Source: Mycobacterium sp. JS623 (GTDB lineage: Bacteria; Actinomycetota; Actinomycetes; Mycobacteriales; Mycobacteriaceae). From it: 64,000 nucleotides of DNA. The notes beneath the pieces are model-generated. The model was not told the DNA's origin. It did not search any database and worked only from the letters and a program-made list of their open reading frames with translations. The stretch covers positions 5,952,001 to 6,016,000 of the forward strand of contig NC_019966.1 in assembly GCF_000328565.1 (NCBI RefSeq). Reading direction: 5' to 3'. Every line of letters begins with the position of its first letter. Position 1 is the first letter of the stretch. Positions 49,726 to 58,308 of this stretch are shown piece by piece. A program made the translations under genes and the position numbers.

Positions 49726-50076
49726 GTGGTCAAGAGGCGCGACGAGCGCTTGCGCGAGGAACAGCCGGCCAGAGCGCGCACCCAGGTACCGATTCACCCC
49801 GATCTCGCGGCGGGGTGAGTCCGCGGTTGTTCGACGCCGACGCCGTCCTGGCAGCAGATGACCTGGTCGCCCTCCTCAAGGCCGCCCGCTGGGCCGCCAC
49901 CTGGGGACACCGCCAGCCAGTGCGATTCCTGGTCGGGCTGCGCGGTGGGAGACCAACACCAAGATCGCCGAGCTGCTCAAGCGTGGTAACAGCTACGCCA
50001 AGGCCGCCGCAGCACTGGTGATGATCTGCGTCGACGAGGGTGACGACGAGCGCACGGCACGTGGGGGCGACCGCTG
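49726..50076 (+). pseudogene. Nitroreductase-family gene remnant, frameshifted and truncated
   Basis: Three consecutive frames give one protein-like sequence. Frame one from the GTG at 49726 reads VVKRRDERLREEQPARAR...VPIHPDLAAG; near 49815 it shifts to SPRLFDADAVLAADDLVALL and RWAATWGHRQPVRFLVGLRG; near 49953 it shifts again to TNTKIAELLKRGNSYAKAAA and VMICVDEGDDERTA. This is the N-terminal half of a nitroreductase-fold protein; the C-terminal FMN-binding half is missing at the stop of the next gene. Two shifts make expression of a full product unlikely. Confidence 0.7.
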
Positions 50077-50083
50077 CAGTGAG

Positions 50084-50536
50084 TCAGGAGCAGGCCTTCG
50101 CCAGCTCGTCGAGACCGTTGGAAATCCGGGCGTTCAGCGCAGCCATCTCGTAGACGGCCGGCGGCGCAGGCGCGCCGGGAGCACGCGAATCGGCCTGCGA
50201 ACGCACGAGCGACAGTTTGCCGACGAAATCGTTGGCGAGGGTGGCGACCGTCGTCGCTGTGCGCGCCAGGTCGGGCGAGGTGACCTTCTGCGCGCGTTCT
50301 GCCATCCCGTCGGCCCACGCCTGATATGCGGCTTCCTCGGCGACACTCGGAATGCCCGGCGCGTCACCGGTTTTCGACGCAATCTGCTCGCCCTGGGCCC
50401 GATTGAAGTCCAGCAAGTCCTTGACGGGACGGCATTCCTCGGACGGGCCGGCGAACACCGTGTACCGAAGTATCAACGCCCCGACCGCCACCACCACGAC
50501 AGCAATGGCGACCCACCATCGCCGATCGAGCTTCAT
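50084..50536 (-). CDS. Single-pass membrane protein, conserved hypothetical
   Basis: A 150-residue protein with an N-terminal membrane anchor (MKLDRRWWVAIAVVVVAVGA) and an all-helical exported domain with two cysteines in SEECRPVKDLLDFNR and ELAKACS that may pair. Similar to short mycobacterial proteins of unknown function. The ATG at 50536 is preferred; a longer frame upstream runs through GlnR-like boxes. Divergent from amt, so their promoters share about 130 bases. Confidence 0.75.
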   Translation of the reverse strand: MKLDRRWWVAIAVVVVAVGALILRYTVFAGPSEECRPVKDLLDFNRAQGEQIASKTGDAPGIPSVAEEAAYQAWADGMAERAQKVTSPDLARTATTVATLANDFVGKLSLVRSQADSRAPGAPAPPAVYEMAALNARISNGLDELAKACS

Positions 50537-50564
50537 CGCACGAACTGTAGCGGGCGACCGACTA

Positions 50565-50628
50565 TTAACCCGACCGAAACACCTTAAGCCTGTCCACGTA
50601 ACAGAAACATTGATTACTGTGAGTGAAC
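50565..50628 (+). promoter_or_regulatory. GlnR-like boxes upstream of amt
   Basis: ttaac-n6-gaaac at 50565-50580 matches the actinobacterial GlnR pattern (gTnAC-n6-GaAAC), and attac-n6-tgaac at 50613-50628 has the same AC-n9-AC spacing. They lie 101 and 38 bases before the amt start, a usual GlnR position for nitrogen-limitation activation. Confidence 0.65.
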
Positions 50629-50665
50629 GGCCCTGGCGAGGGCCGCCCACTCCAGGAGATTAGGT

Positions 50666-51919
50666 ATGGATACAGGAACCACGGCATTCATGCTGTGTTG
50701 CATCATCGGGCTGACGATGATGATCCCCGGGCTCGCGCTCTTCTACGGCGGCATGGTGTCCGTCAAGAGCTCGACCAACATGATGATGATGACGTTCGGC
50801 GCGGTGGCTGTCGTCGGCGTGCTGTGGGTGTTGTTCGGCTTCTCGATGACGTTCGGCACGTCCTACGGCGGCTTCGTCGGCAGCTTCACGGAATTCGCAG
50901 GCATGAAGAATCTGACCGAACCGATGACCACCATCAACGGCCTGCCAGTCAGCCTATTCTCGTTATTCCAAGCACTTTTCGCGGCGATCACGGTCGCACT
51001 GGTCTCCGGCGCAGCGGCCGACCGGATGAAATTCGGCGCTTGGATGACGTTCGCGACCGCGTGGGCGATTCTGGTGTACTTCCCCGTTGCGCACTGGGTA
51101 TTCGCGTTCGACGGCGTGGTGACGCCGGACGCCAAGGGCGGCTGGATCGCTAACAACCTCAAGGCAATTGACTTCGCGGGCGGCACCGCGGTGCACATCA
51201 ACTCTGGCGCCGCGGCGCTGGCTGTCGCGATCGTGCTCGGCAAGTCGCTGGGGTTCGGTAAGTTCCGCAAGCCGCACAATGTACCGCTGACGCTACTGGG
51301 TGCGGGCCTGCTGTGGGCCGGCTGGTACGCCTTCAACGGTGGCTCAGCCCTTGCTGCGGGCACCTCGGCCGCCATCGTCATGGTCACCACGTTCACCGCT
51401 ACCTGCGCGGCGACGCTGGCGTGGCTAGCAGTCGAGAAGATCAAGGACGGCCACGCCACCGGCGTCGGCGCGGCCTCCGGTGCCGTGGCGGGTCTGGTGG
51501 CCATCACGCCCGCGTGCGGTGCCGTCACCCCGGTGGGCTCGATTTTCCTCGGTTTGATCGCGGGCGCGATCTGCCCGCTGGCGGTGGGTCTGAAGTCTCG
51601 CTTCGGCTACGACGACTCGCTCGACGTGGTCGGCGTGCACCTTGTCGGCGGCGTGATCGGCACCCTGCTGATCGGGTTCTTCGCCAGTGCAGGCATGCCG
51701 AACAAGACCAACGGCCTGTTCTACGGCGGCGGGTTCGATCAACTGTGGAAGCAGGCGATCGCCGCCGGCGCGGTGATGGCGTACTCGTTCGTGGTGGCGT
51801 ACCTCATCGCCTTCGTCATCAAGAAGACGATGGGTATTCGCATCTCGACCGACGAAGAGGAAAAGGGCATCGACGCGAAGTTCCACAGGGACGCCGCGTA
51901 CGAATTGCAACCAGCCTGA
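50666..51919 (+). CDS. amt: Ammonium transporter
   Basis: A 417-residue Amt/MEP/Rh channel with 11 helices. The twin pore histidines are His177 (GGTAVHINSG) and His325 (VVGVHLVGGV), and FYGGMVSVKSSTNMMMMTF is the family start. The gate aromatic residues appear in SLFQALFAAITVAL. No glnK follows; instead a glutamine-synthetase-like gene does, so ammonium uptake is tied to assimilation by this cluster. GlnR-like boxes precede it. Confidence 0.95.
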   Translation: MDTGTTAFMLCCIIGLTMMIPGLALFYGGMVSVKSSTNMMMMTFGAVAVVGVLWVLFGFSMTFGTSYGGFVGSFTEFAGMKNLTEPMTTINGLPVSLFSLFQALFAAITVALVSGAAADRMKFGAWMTFATAWAILVYFPVAHWVFAFDGVVTPDAKGGWIANNLKAIDFAGGTAVHINSGAAALAVAIVLGKSLGFGKFRKPHNVPLTLLGAGLLWAGWYAFNGGSALAAGTSAAIVMVTTFTATCAATLAWLAVEKIKDGHATGVGAASGAVAGLVAITPACGAVTPVGSIFLGLIAGAICPLAVGLKSRFGYDDSLDVVGVHLVGGVIGTLLIGFFASAGMPNKTNGLFYGGGFDQLWKQAIAAGAVMAYSFVVAYLIAFVIKKTMGIRISTDEEEKGIDAKFHRDAAYELQPA

Positions 51920-52015
51920 CAGGCAGCGACGACGGCTCGCCGGAGGAGCCAGCCACTCCCGGCCGGCGCGGAACACTCGCCCGCGCCGGCCGGCCCCTCA
52001 TTCGATTGGAGAACC

Positions 52016-53317
52016 ATGTCCGAGCTCGCCACCCTGGCCGAACAGTCAGGAACGAAATTCATCCTCGCGCTGTTCGTCGACCTGCGAGGCAAACCGTGCG
52101 CGAAGCTGGTGCCCGTCGAGGCCGTCGACCTGCTCGCCACCGAGGGTGTCGGCTTCGCGGGATACGCCGTCGGCGCCATCGGCCAGGAGCCCAAAGACCC
52201 TGACCTGATGGCCATTCCGGATTCGGCGTCGTTCACCCCGATCCCGTTCATCAAGGACGGCCTCGCGATCGTTCATTGCGACCCGCATGTCAACGGCGAG
52301 CCGTGGCCTTATGCGCCGCGGGTGATCCTCAAGTCGCTGATACAACGGGCGGCAGATGCCGGTTACGAGCCGTGGGTCGGCGCCGAGGTGGAATACTTTC
52401 TGCTGCAACGCAATTCCAACGGAAGCCTGTCGGTAGCCGACCCTGCCGACACCGCCGCACAACCCTGTTACGACGCCCGTGGCGTCACCCGGATGTACGA
52501 CCACCTCACCGGGATCTCGGCAGCGATGAACACACTCGGCTGGTCCAATTACGCCAACGACCACGAGGACGGCAACGGCCAGTTCGAGCAGAACTTCGAA
52601 TACGCCGACGCGCTGACCACCGCCGATCGCGTGATCACACTGCGCTACATCCTGTCGATGATCGCGGCCGAACGCGGCATGGTCGCCACCTTTATGCCCA
52701 AGCCGTTCGCCGAGAAGACGGGCAGTGGTTTGCATCTGCACGTGTCGCTGACCACCGGTGGCACCCCTGTGTTCCCCGCCGACGACGACGCCCGCGGCCT
52801 CGGCCTGTCCGACACCGCGTATGCGTTCATCGGCGGGATCCTCGATCACGCCAGCGCGCTGCAGGCGGTAGTGGCGCCAACGGTCAACTCCTACAAGCGA
52901 ACCGGCGCGACGACCACCGCGTCGGGTGCATCGTGGGCGCCGAAGACCCCGACCTACGGCGGCAACGACCGCACCCACTACATTCGGGTGCCCGACTCGG
53001 CGCGTATCGAGCTACGCGGCGGCGACGGCTCGGCCAACCCTTATCTGGCGATCGCCGCGGCGTTGGGCGCGGGCATCGACGGGATCAAACGTAGCGCCGA
53101 CCCGGGAGACATTGGTGCACAGGACCGGTCGCCGCTGCCCCCGACACTGCTGCACGCGGTCGACGAATTCGAGGGCGACCCGGTGGTCGCGGGTGTGCTC
53201 GACGCCGCGGGCGACGGTGTTGCCGGCTACTTCGCCAATATCAAGCGCGAGGAGTTCTTCGCTTACCACAGCGCCGTGACGCCGTGGGAGATCGACAGCT
53301 ATCTCACCGCGTTCTGA
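52016..53317 (+). CDS. Glutamine-synthetase-like enzyme (GlnT/GmaS type)
   Basis: A 433-residue glutamine synthetase fold enzyme. Metal and ATP-site motifs are visible: GAEVEYFLL, DHEDGNGQFEQNF, GSGLHLHVSL, and the C-terminal RIELRGGDGSANPYLA. It belongs to the shorter GlnT-type group, which includes gamma-glutamylmethylamide synthetases that use methylamine instead of ammonia. The neighbourhood (amidotransferase, GXGXG and glutamate-synthase-like genes next) fits either an alternative glutamine route or methylamine use; sequence alone does not decide. Start ATG at 52016 with ggaga upstream. Confidence 0.85.
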   Translation: MSELATLAEQSGTKFILALFVDLRGKPCAKLVPVEAVDLLATEGVGFAGYAVGAIGQEPKDPDLMAIPDSASFTPIPFIKDGLAIVHCDPHVNGEPWPYAPRVILKSLIQRAADAGYEPWVGAEVEYFLLQRNSNGSLSVADPADTAAQPCYDARGVTRMYDHLTGISAAMNTLGWSNYANDHEDGNGQFEQNFEYADALTTADRVITLRYILSMIAAERGMVATFMPKPFAEKTGSGLHLHVSLTTGGTPVFPADDDARGLGLSDTAYAFIGGILDHASALQAVVAPTVNSYKRTGATTTASGASWAPKTPTYGGNDRTHYIRVPDSARIELRGGDGSANPYLAIAAALGAGIDGIKRSADPGDIGAQDRSPLPPTLLHAVDEFEGDPVVAGVLDAAGDGVAGYFANIKREEFFAYHSAVTPWEIDSYLTAF

Positions 53318-53342
53318 ATCGTCAAGTCAGAGGAGACAAATC

Positions 53343-54215
53343 ATGTGTGGGATCGTTGGGTTGCACCTCCGCAACCCGGATCTCTATTCCCAGCTTGGGG
53401 AACTGCTCACCGGAATGTTGTGCGAGATGGGTGACCGTGGCAGCGATTCGGCTGGCGTCGCCGTCTACGGCGACCCGGTCTGGTCGCCGCCGGGCCGGGG
53501 CTGCGTCTCGGTGCTGGAGGTGACCCCGACAGCCGAGGCCATCGACCTCGACGTCGACATCACCCGACTCGGCGATACGTATCTCGTGACGGCAGACGTG
53601 GCATCCGACGTTCTGTTAAAGGCCGTCAAGGCGGCATACCCGCAGGCGCTGATCGCCGGGTTTGGTTCGGATATGGCCGTGCTCAAGGGAGTCGGCCATC
53701 CCCGCGTGCTGACCGACGCCTGGGGGCTGGCCACGGCGCAGGGCTGGCAGGGTGCCGGGCACACCAGGATGGCGACCGAGTCGGCGGTGACTCCTGCGGG
53801 TTGTCATCCGTACGCGGTCGGCCCCGAGCAGTGCATGGTGCACAACGGCTCGTTTGCCAACCACGCCACGATCCGCCGCGAACTACGCGCCGCCGGTGTG
53901 CAATTCGACAGCGAGAACGACACCGAGGTGGGTGCGCGCTTCATCGCAAAGCAATTGGCCGACGGTCGCGACGTGCAGGCCGCGCTGAAGGAGTTGTGCG
54001 CAACCTTCGACGGGTTCTACACGCTGTTGGTGTCCAACCGCGACTCGTTCGCGGTGGTGCGCGACGCGATCGCCTGCAAGCCGGCCGTCATCGCCGAAAC
54101 CGACGACTGGATAGCGATGGGCAGCGAATACCGCGCGCTGGCAGGACTTCCCGGCGTCGATGCCGCCAAGATCTGGGAGCCGGAGCCGGAGGTGATCTAC
54201 GCATGGACACGGTGA
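53343..54215 (+). CDS. Class II glutamine amidotransferase (GlxB/MgsA-like)
   Basis: A 290-residue Ntn-type amidotransferase domain. After Met removal, Cys2 in MCGIVGLHLR is the nucleophile; GDRGSDSAGVA, GHTRMATESAVTPAGCHPY and MVHNGSFANH are family motifs. It corresponds to the isolated N-terminal domain of glutamate synthase, here a separate protein as in rhizobial GlxB or N-methylglutamate synthase subunit MgsA. The downstream gene overlaps its 3' end by 13 bases. Confidence 0.88.
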   Translation: MCGIVGLHLRNPDLYSQLGELLTGMLCEMGDRGSDSAGVAVYGDPVWSPPGRGCVSVLEVTPTAEAIDLDVDITRLGDTYLVTADVASDVLLKAVKAAYPQALIAGFGSDMAVLKGVGHPRVLTDAWGLATAQGWQGAGHTRMATESAVTPAGCHPYAVGPEQCMVHNGSFANHATIRRELRAAGVQFDSENDTEVGARFIAKQLADGRDVQAALKELCATFDGFYTLLVSNRDSFAVVRDAIACKPAVIAETDDWIAMGSEYRALAGLPGVDAAKIWEPEPEVIYAWTR

Positions 54216-54919
54216 CATGCTCATCGCGCAAGCGCTCATCGGCGACCGCATTCGATCTGCGCACCACGCCGCTGCGCGACGTCAACGCCGCCCTGCATGC
54301 GCCCGACCTGTCCGGCGAATTCGTGATCGCACATCCCGACGGCGCGCACAACGTTGCCGTCGGCGTCGACGCACCGGTGAAAATCACCGTCGAGGGACAT
54401 GTCGGTTACTACGCCGCCGGCATGAACGAGCGCGCCGAGATCACCGTCGACGGCAACGCAGGCACCGGCGTCGCCGAGAACATGATGAGCGGGACGGTCT
54501 GGGTCAAGGGCAGCGCTTCGCAATCGGCGGGTGCAACCGCGCATGGTGGCCTGCTGGTGATCGAGGGAAACGCAGCCGCGCGGTGCGGCATTTCGATGAA
54601 AGGCGTCGACATCGTGGTGGGCGGCGACGTCGGACACATGAGTGCGTTCATGGCACAGGCGGGCCGGCTGGTGATTCGCGGCGATGCCGGTGAGGCGCTG
54701 GGCGATTCGATTTACGAGGCCCGCATCTACGTGCGCGGCGAGGTCGCCTCGCTCGGCGCCGACTGCGTCGCCAAGGAGATGCGGTCCGAGCATCACAAGG
54801 AGCTCGAGTACCTGCTCAAGGCTGCGGGTTTCGAGGGCGACGACACCGCCGCCTACACCCGCTACGGCTCCGCGCGAAACCTCTACCACTTCCACATCGA
54901 CAACGCTTCGAGCTACTGA
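54203..54919 (+). CDS. GXGXG-domain glutamate-synthase-like subunit (GlxC/MgsB-like)
   Basis: A 238-residue beta-helix protein matching the C-terminal GXGXG domain of glutamate synthase. Repeats such as VEGHVGYYAAG, VDGNAGTGVAENMMSG, IEGNAAARCGISMKG, VGGDVGHMSAF and IRGDAGEALGD follow the family pattern. The ATG at 54203 lies inside the end of the amidotransferase gene. Its stop overlaps the next ATG (TGATG). It is a structural subunit of an assembled synthase. Confidence 0.88.
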   Translation: MDTVTCSSRKRSSATAFDLRTTPLRDVNAALHAPDLSGEFVIAHPDGAHNVAVGVDAPVKITVEGHVGYYAAGMNERAEITVDGNAGTGVAENMMSGTVWVKGSASQSAGATAHGGLLVIEGNAAARCGISMKGVDIVVGGDVGHMSAFMAQAGRLVIRGDAGEALGDSIYEARIYVRGEVASLGADCVAKEMRSEHHKELEYLLKAAGFEGDDTAAYTRYGSARNLYHFHIDNASSY

Positions 54920-56271
54920 TGAACATTGACAACCGTGCGCAGCTGGGCCTGCGTGAATCCGCCACCTTCGACCGGCCAACGATCGCTGCCATCCAGCGCG
55001 CGGCCGAAACCGGCATCTACGACATTCGCGGCTGGGGCGCCAAGCGGCCACTTCCGCATTTCGACGACCTGCTGTTCCTTGGCGCTTCGATGTCACGCTA
55101 TCCGCTGGAAGGGTACCGAGAGCGGTGCGGTACCGATGTGGTGCTCGGTGACCGGTTCGCGAAACACCCACTGCACCTCGATATTCCGGTGACGATCGCT
55201 GGCATGTCGTTCGGGGCGCTGTCCGGGCCGGCCAAGGAGGCGTTGGGTCGTGGCGCCAGCGAGGTGGGTACGTCGACCACGACGGGCGACGGTGGCATGA
55301 CACTCGAGGAGCGTGGGCAGAGCAAATACCTTGTCTACCAATACCTTCCGTCCCGGTACGGGATGAACCCGGACGACCTCCGCACGGCCGACGCGATCGA
55401 GGTGGTGCTCGGCCAGGGCGCCAAACCCGGCGGCGGCGGAATGCTGCTGGGCCAGAAGATCTCCGAACGGGTGGCCGGAATGCGAACGTTGCCCGAGGGC
55501 ATCGACCAGCGCTCGGCATGCAGGCACCCCGACTGGACGGGTCCCGACGATCTGACCATCAAGATCAACGAACTCCGTGAGATCACCGATTGGGAGAAGC
55601 CGATCTACGTCAAGGTCGGCGCTACCCGCACGTACTACGACGTGAAGCTGGCCGTGCACGCCGGCGCCGATGTCGTGGTCGTCGACGGCATGCAGGGCGG
55701 CACCGCCGCCACCCAAGAAGTGTTCATCGAGCACGTCGGCGTCCCGACGCTGGCCGCGGTCCCCCAGGCGGTGCAGGCGCTGGCGGAGCTGGGGGTGCAT
55801 CGGCCCGGGGCGAGCGGAGCCACAGGAAAAAGGGGGGTGCAGTTGATTGTTTCGGGCGGCATTCGCACCGGCGCCGATGTGGCCAAGGCGCTGGCGCTGG
55901 GCGCCGACGCCGTGGCGATCGGTACGGCTGCATTGATTGCGTTGGGCGACAACCATCCTCGCTACGCCGCCGAGTACGAGAAGCTGGGCAGCGCCGCGGG
56001 TTTCTTCGACGACTTCCAGGACGGCACCGATCCTGCGGGCATCAGCACGCAGGATCCCGAACTCGCGGCCCGATTCGACCCCGTCGAGGGTGGCCGCAGG
56101 CTGGCGAACTATCTGCGGGTACTGACCATGGAGGCCCAAACCATCGCGCGCGCATGCGGCAAGGCGCACGTGTGCCACCTCGAGCCGGAAGACCTTGTCG
56201 CGGTGACCATCGAGGCGGCGGCCATGGCGCGGGTGCCGCTGGCGGGCACGTCATGGATACCGGGCCAATGA
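54919..56271 (+). CDS. FMN-dependent glutamate-synthase-like subunit (GlxD/MgsC-like)
   Basis: A 450-residue FMN-binding TIM barrel corresponding to the central domain of glutamate synthase. IAGMSFGALSGPAKEALGRG, TTTGDGGM, GQGAKPGGGGMLLG, DGMQGGTAATQEVF and IVSGGIRTGADVAKALALGAD are family motifs. The cysteines in RACGKAHVCHLEPEDL may bind an iron-sulfur cluster. Between LAELG and VQLIVSGG an extra ~12 residues (VHRPGASGATGKRG) interrupt the usual sequence (see separate repeat). The stop overlaps the next ATG by four bases. Confidence 0.85.
   Translation: MNIDNRAQLGLRESATFDRPTIAAIQRAAETGIYDIRGWGAKRPLPHFDDLLFLGASMSRYPLEGYRERCGTDVVLGDRFAKHPLHLDIPVTIAGMSFGALSGPAKEALGRGASEVGTSTTTGDGGMTLEERGQSKYLVYQYLPSRYGMNPDDLRTADAIEVVLGQGAKPGGGGMLLGQKISERVAGMRTLPEGIDQRSACRHPDWTGPDDLTIKINELREITDWEKPIYVKVGATRTYYDVKLAVHAGADVVVVDGMQGGTAATQEVFIEHVGVPTLAAVPQAVQALAELGVHRPGASGATGKRGVQLIVSGGIRTGADVAKALALGADAVAIGTAALIALGDNHPRYAAEYEKLGSAAGFFDDFQDGTDPAGISTQDPELAARFDPVEGGRRLANYLRVLTMEAQTIARACGKAHVCHLEPEDLVAVTIEAAAMARVPLAGTSWIPGQ
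55791..55841 (+). repeat. 9-bp direct repeat bracketing an in-frame insert in the GlxD-like gene
   Basis: gggggtgca occurs at 55791-55799 and again at 55833-55841, 42 bases apart (14 codons), inside the conserved FMN-domain loop. The extra sequence is Gly/Ala-rich in translation and keeps the frame. It looks like a small insertion with duplicated target or a slippage event. Confidence 0.5.
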
Positions 56272-57452
56272 GCACCGCGGACGTCGTCATCGTCGGCGGA
56301 GGCATTGAAGGCGCAGCTGCGGCGTGGGCGCTGTCCCAACGTGACGTGACGGACGTCGTTGTGGCCGAACGTAACACCGTCGCATCAGGAATGACCGGCA
56401 AGTCCAGTGGCATCGTCCGCTGCCATTACGGCGTCACCTCGCTTGCTGCCATGGCCGCGGCCGGACTCGAGGTTTTCGAGAAGGCCGAGGAGATCTTCGG
56501 CACCGACATCGGCTTCCGGCAGACCGGATACGTCGTGGGCGTCGGTGAAGCCAACGTCGAATCGCTGCGCAAAAGCCTTGCCGCGCAACGCGCTGTCGGC
56601 GTGCAGACCGAGGAGATCGACCGAGCCGAGGTCGCCCGCATGTGGCCGTTCGCTGACCTGTCTCCGTTCAAGGCGTTCGGGTGGGAGGCGCGCGGCGGCT
56701 ACGGTGACGCTTACATGACCGCGCAGGCCTTCGCGACGTCGGCGCGTGCGGCCGGTGTCCGAATCCGGCAGGCCACCACCGTCACCGAGCTGCTGGTCAC
56801 TGAAGACCGCGTCACCGGTGTCCGGCTGGCCGATGGCAGCGAGATTTCGGCAGGCACCGTCGTCATCGCAACGGGAGCGTGGACGAAGCCATTTCTGGCG
56901 CCCTACGGCATTGAGGTGCCTATCCGCGTGGTGCGAGAACAGATCGTCACGATCGCGCCCGGCGTCGATATCGGTGCCGTGCCCGTGTTTTCCGATCTGG
57001 TGTCGCTGCAATACATCAGACCGGAAGTCGGCGGCGACGTCCTGTTCGGCAACAGCGACCTGTCAGAGGTCGAAGAGGCCGACCCCGACAACTATTTGAA
57101 TCGCGCCACCGATGCATTCGTCGACCTGACCGTCGAGAAGGTCGGCACCCGCTTCCCCGGCTTCACCGATGCGGCGATCAGCAGCAGCTACGCGGGGTGC
57201 TACGACGTCACACCCGATTGGAACCCCGTCATCTCCATGACGAGCCTCGAGGGCCTCATCGTCGCAGCGGGGTTCAGCGGGCACGGCTTCAAGATCGCGC
57301 CCGCCGTGGGGCAGTTGGTGGCTGACCTCATCATCGACGGCCGCAGCACAGACCCTCGGATCCCGGAGTCCGACTTCCGGCTCTCCCGGTTCGATGACGG
57401 CGACCCGCTGAAGAGCCCCTATCCGTACGTCGGTGCCGGGCAAATGCGATGA
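56268..57452 (+). CDS. FAD-dependent amine oxidoreductase (DAO/sarcosine oxidase type)
   Basis: A 394-residue flavoprotein of the DAO family. The Rossmann FAD motif VVIVGGGIEGAAAAWAL is at residues 6-22; SSGIVRCHYG and GYGDAYMTAQAFATSARAAG follow, and the C-terminal CYDVTPDWNPVIS...GFSGHGFKIAPAVGQLVADL motif is typical of sarcosine dehydrogenase/oxidase beta-like proteins. It probably oxidises a secondary amine or amino acid; N-methylglutamate or a glycine derivative is possible from context. Overlaps the previous stop by four bases (ATGA). Confidence 0.82.
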   Translation: MSTADVVIVGGGIEGAAAAWALSQRDVTDVVVAERNTVASGMTGKSSGIVRCHYGVTSLAAMAAAGLEVFEKAEEIFGTDIGFRQTGYVVGVGEANVESLRKSLAAQRAVGVQTEEIDRAEVARMWPFADLSPFKAFGWEARGGYGDAYMTAQAFATSARAAGVRIRQATTVTELLVTEDRVTGVRLADGSEISAGTVVIATGAWTKPFLAPYGIEVPIRVVREQIVTIAPGVDIGAVPVFSDLVSLQYIRPEVGGDVLFGNSDLSEVEEADPDNYLNRATDAFVDLTVEKVGTRFPGFTDAAISSSYAGCYDVTPDWNPVISMTSLEGLIVAAGFSGHGFKIAPAVGQLVADLIIDGRSTDPRIPESDFRLSRFDDGDPLKSPYPYVGAGQMR

Positions 57453-57467
57453 TTCCTGACAGGAAAC

Positions 57468-58115
57468 ATGTCTGAGGTTCCGCTTCTTCGCAACAAGTCC
57501 GGCACGGCTCGCGACCGTGACCCACACGAGCCCGTAGAGGAGCTCGAGTTCGAGGCCGCCATCGGCCGCAACGTCCGGCAGCTGCGGCTACAACATGGCC
57601 TGACGGTGGCGGAAATGGCTGCCCGCGTTGGGATTTCCAAAGCGATGATGTCCAAGATCGAAAACGCCCAGACTTCATGCAGCCTCAGCACACTTGCGTT
57701 GCTGGCCAAGGGGTTCGACGTGCCGGTCACCAGCTTGTTCCGCGGCGCTGACGTCGAGCGTCCCGCAGCGTTCGTCAAGGCGGGCACCGGCGCGCGGATC
57801 GTCCGCAACGGCACGAAGGAAGGCCACGAGTACCAGCTGCTCGGGTCGCTGCGAGGGGAGCACAAGCGGCTCGAGTGCCTGCACGTCACGCTGTCGGAGA
57901 AGAGTCAGACCTACCCGCTGTTCCAGCACCCCGGCACCGAGTTCATTTACATGCTCGAAGGCGTCATGGACTACAGCCACAGCCGCTCGGTGTACCGGCT
58001 ACATCCGGGCGACTCACTGCAGATCGACGGCGAGGGCGCACATGGACCCATCGACCTTGTCGAGGTGCCGATCCGGTTCCTGTCGGTGATCGCCTTCCCC
58101 GACTCTCAGGTCTGA
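57468..58115 (+). CDS. XRE-family regulator with cupin domain
   Basis: A 215-residue regulator. The HTH is at about residues 33-87 (IGRNVRQLRLQHGLTVAEMA, GISKAMMSKIENAQTS). A C-terminal cupin (FQHPGTEFIYMLEGVMDYSH, HPGDSLQIDGEGAHGP) probably senses a small ligand. It is the last gene of the nitrogen cluster, 15 bases after the FAD oxidoreductase, and is likely its local regulator in response to an amine or amino-acid metabolite. Confidence 0.87.
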   Translation: MSEVPLLRNKSGTARDRDPHEPVEELEFEAAIGRNVRQLRLQHGLTVAEMAARVGISKAMMSKIENAQTSCSLSTLALLAKGFDVPVTSLFRGADVERPAAFVKAGTGARIVRNGTKEGHEYQLLGSLRGEHKRLECLHVTLSEKSQTYPLFQHPGTEFIYMLEGVMDYSHSRSVYRLHPGDSLQIDGEGAHGPIDLVEVPIRFLSVIAFPDSQV

Positions 58116-58246
58116 TTATCTCCCGCCACCCGCAGCACCTCGAAGCCCGTCAGCACCGTAGCGGCGCCAGCGGCGGTCAGGATGAGTCTGCTGCGGGTAG
58201 AGGCGGTAGCCACGACGCGCTGTTTCTGCGTTCGGCGATCCCCCAT
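58106..58246 (-). CDS. Possible 46-residue protein, minus strand
   Basis: An ATG at 58246 opens MGDRRTQKQRVVATASTRSR followed by LILTAAGAATVLTGFEVLRV, a basic N-terminus and one hydrophobic segment, ending TGA at 58106. It overlaps the XRE gene by ten bases. The ribosome site is weak and no family is recognised. Confidence 0.3.
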   Translation of the reverse strand: MGDRRTQKQRVVATASTRSRLILTAAGAATVLTGFEVLRVAGDNQT

Positions 58247-58308
58247 AGGTCGCGCTCACAGGTAGGAGCGGCGGCACCCGGTCCCAGTAACACTTTTTCG
58301 CGACTTTT

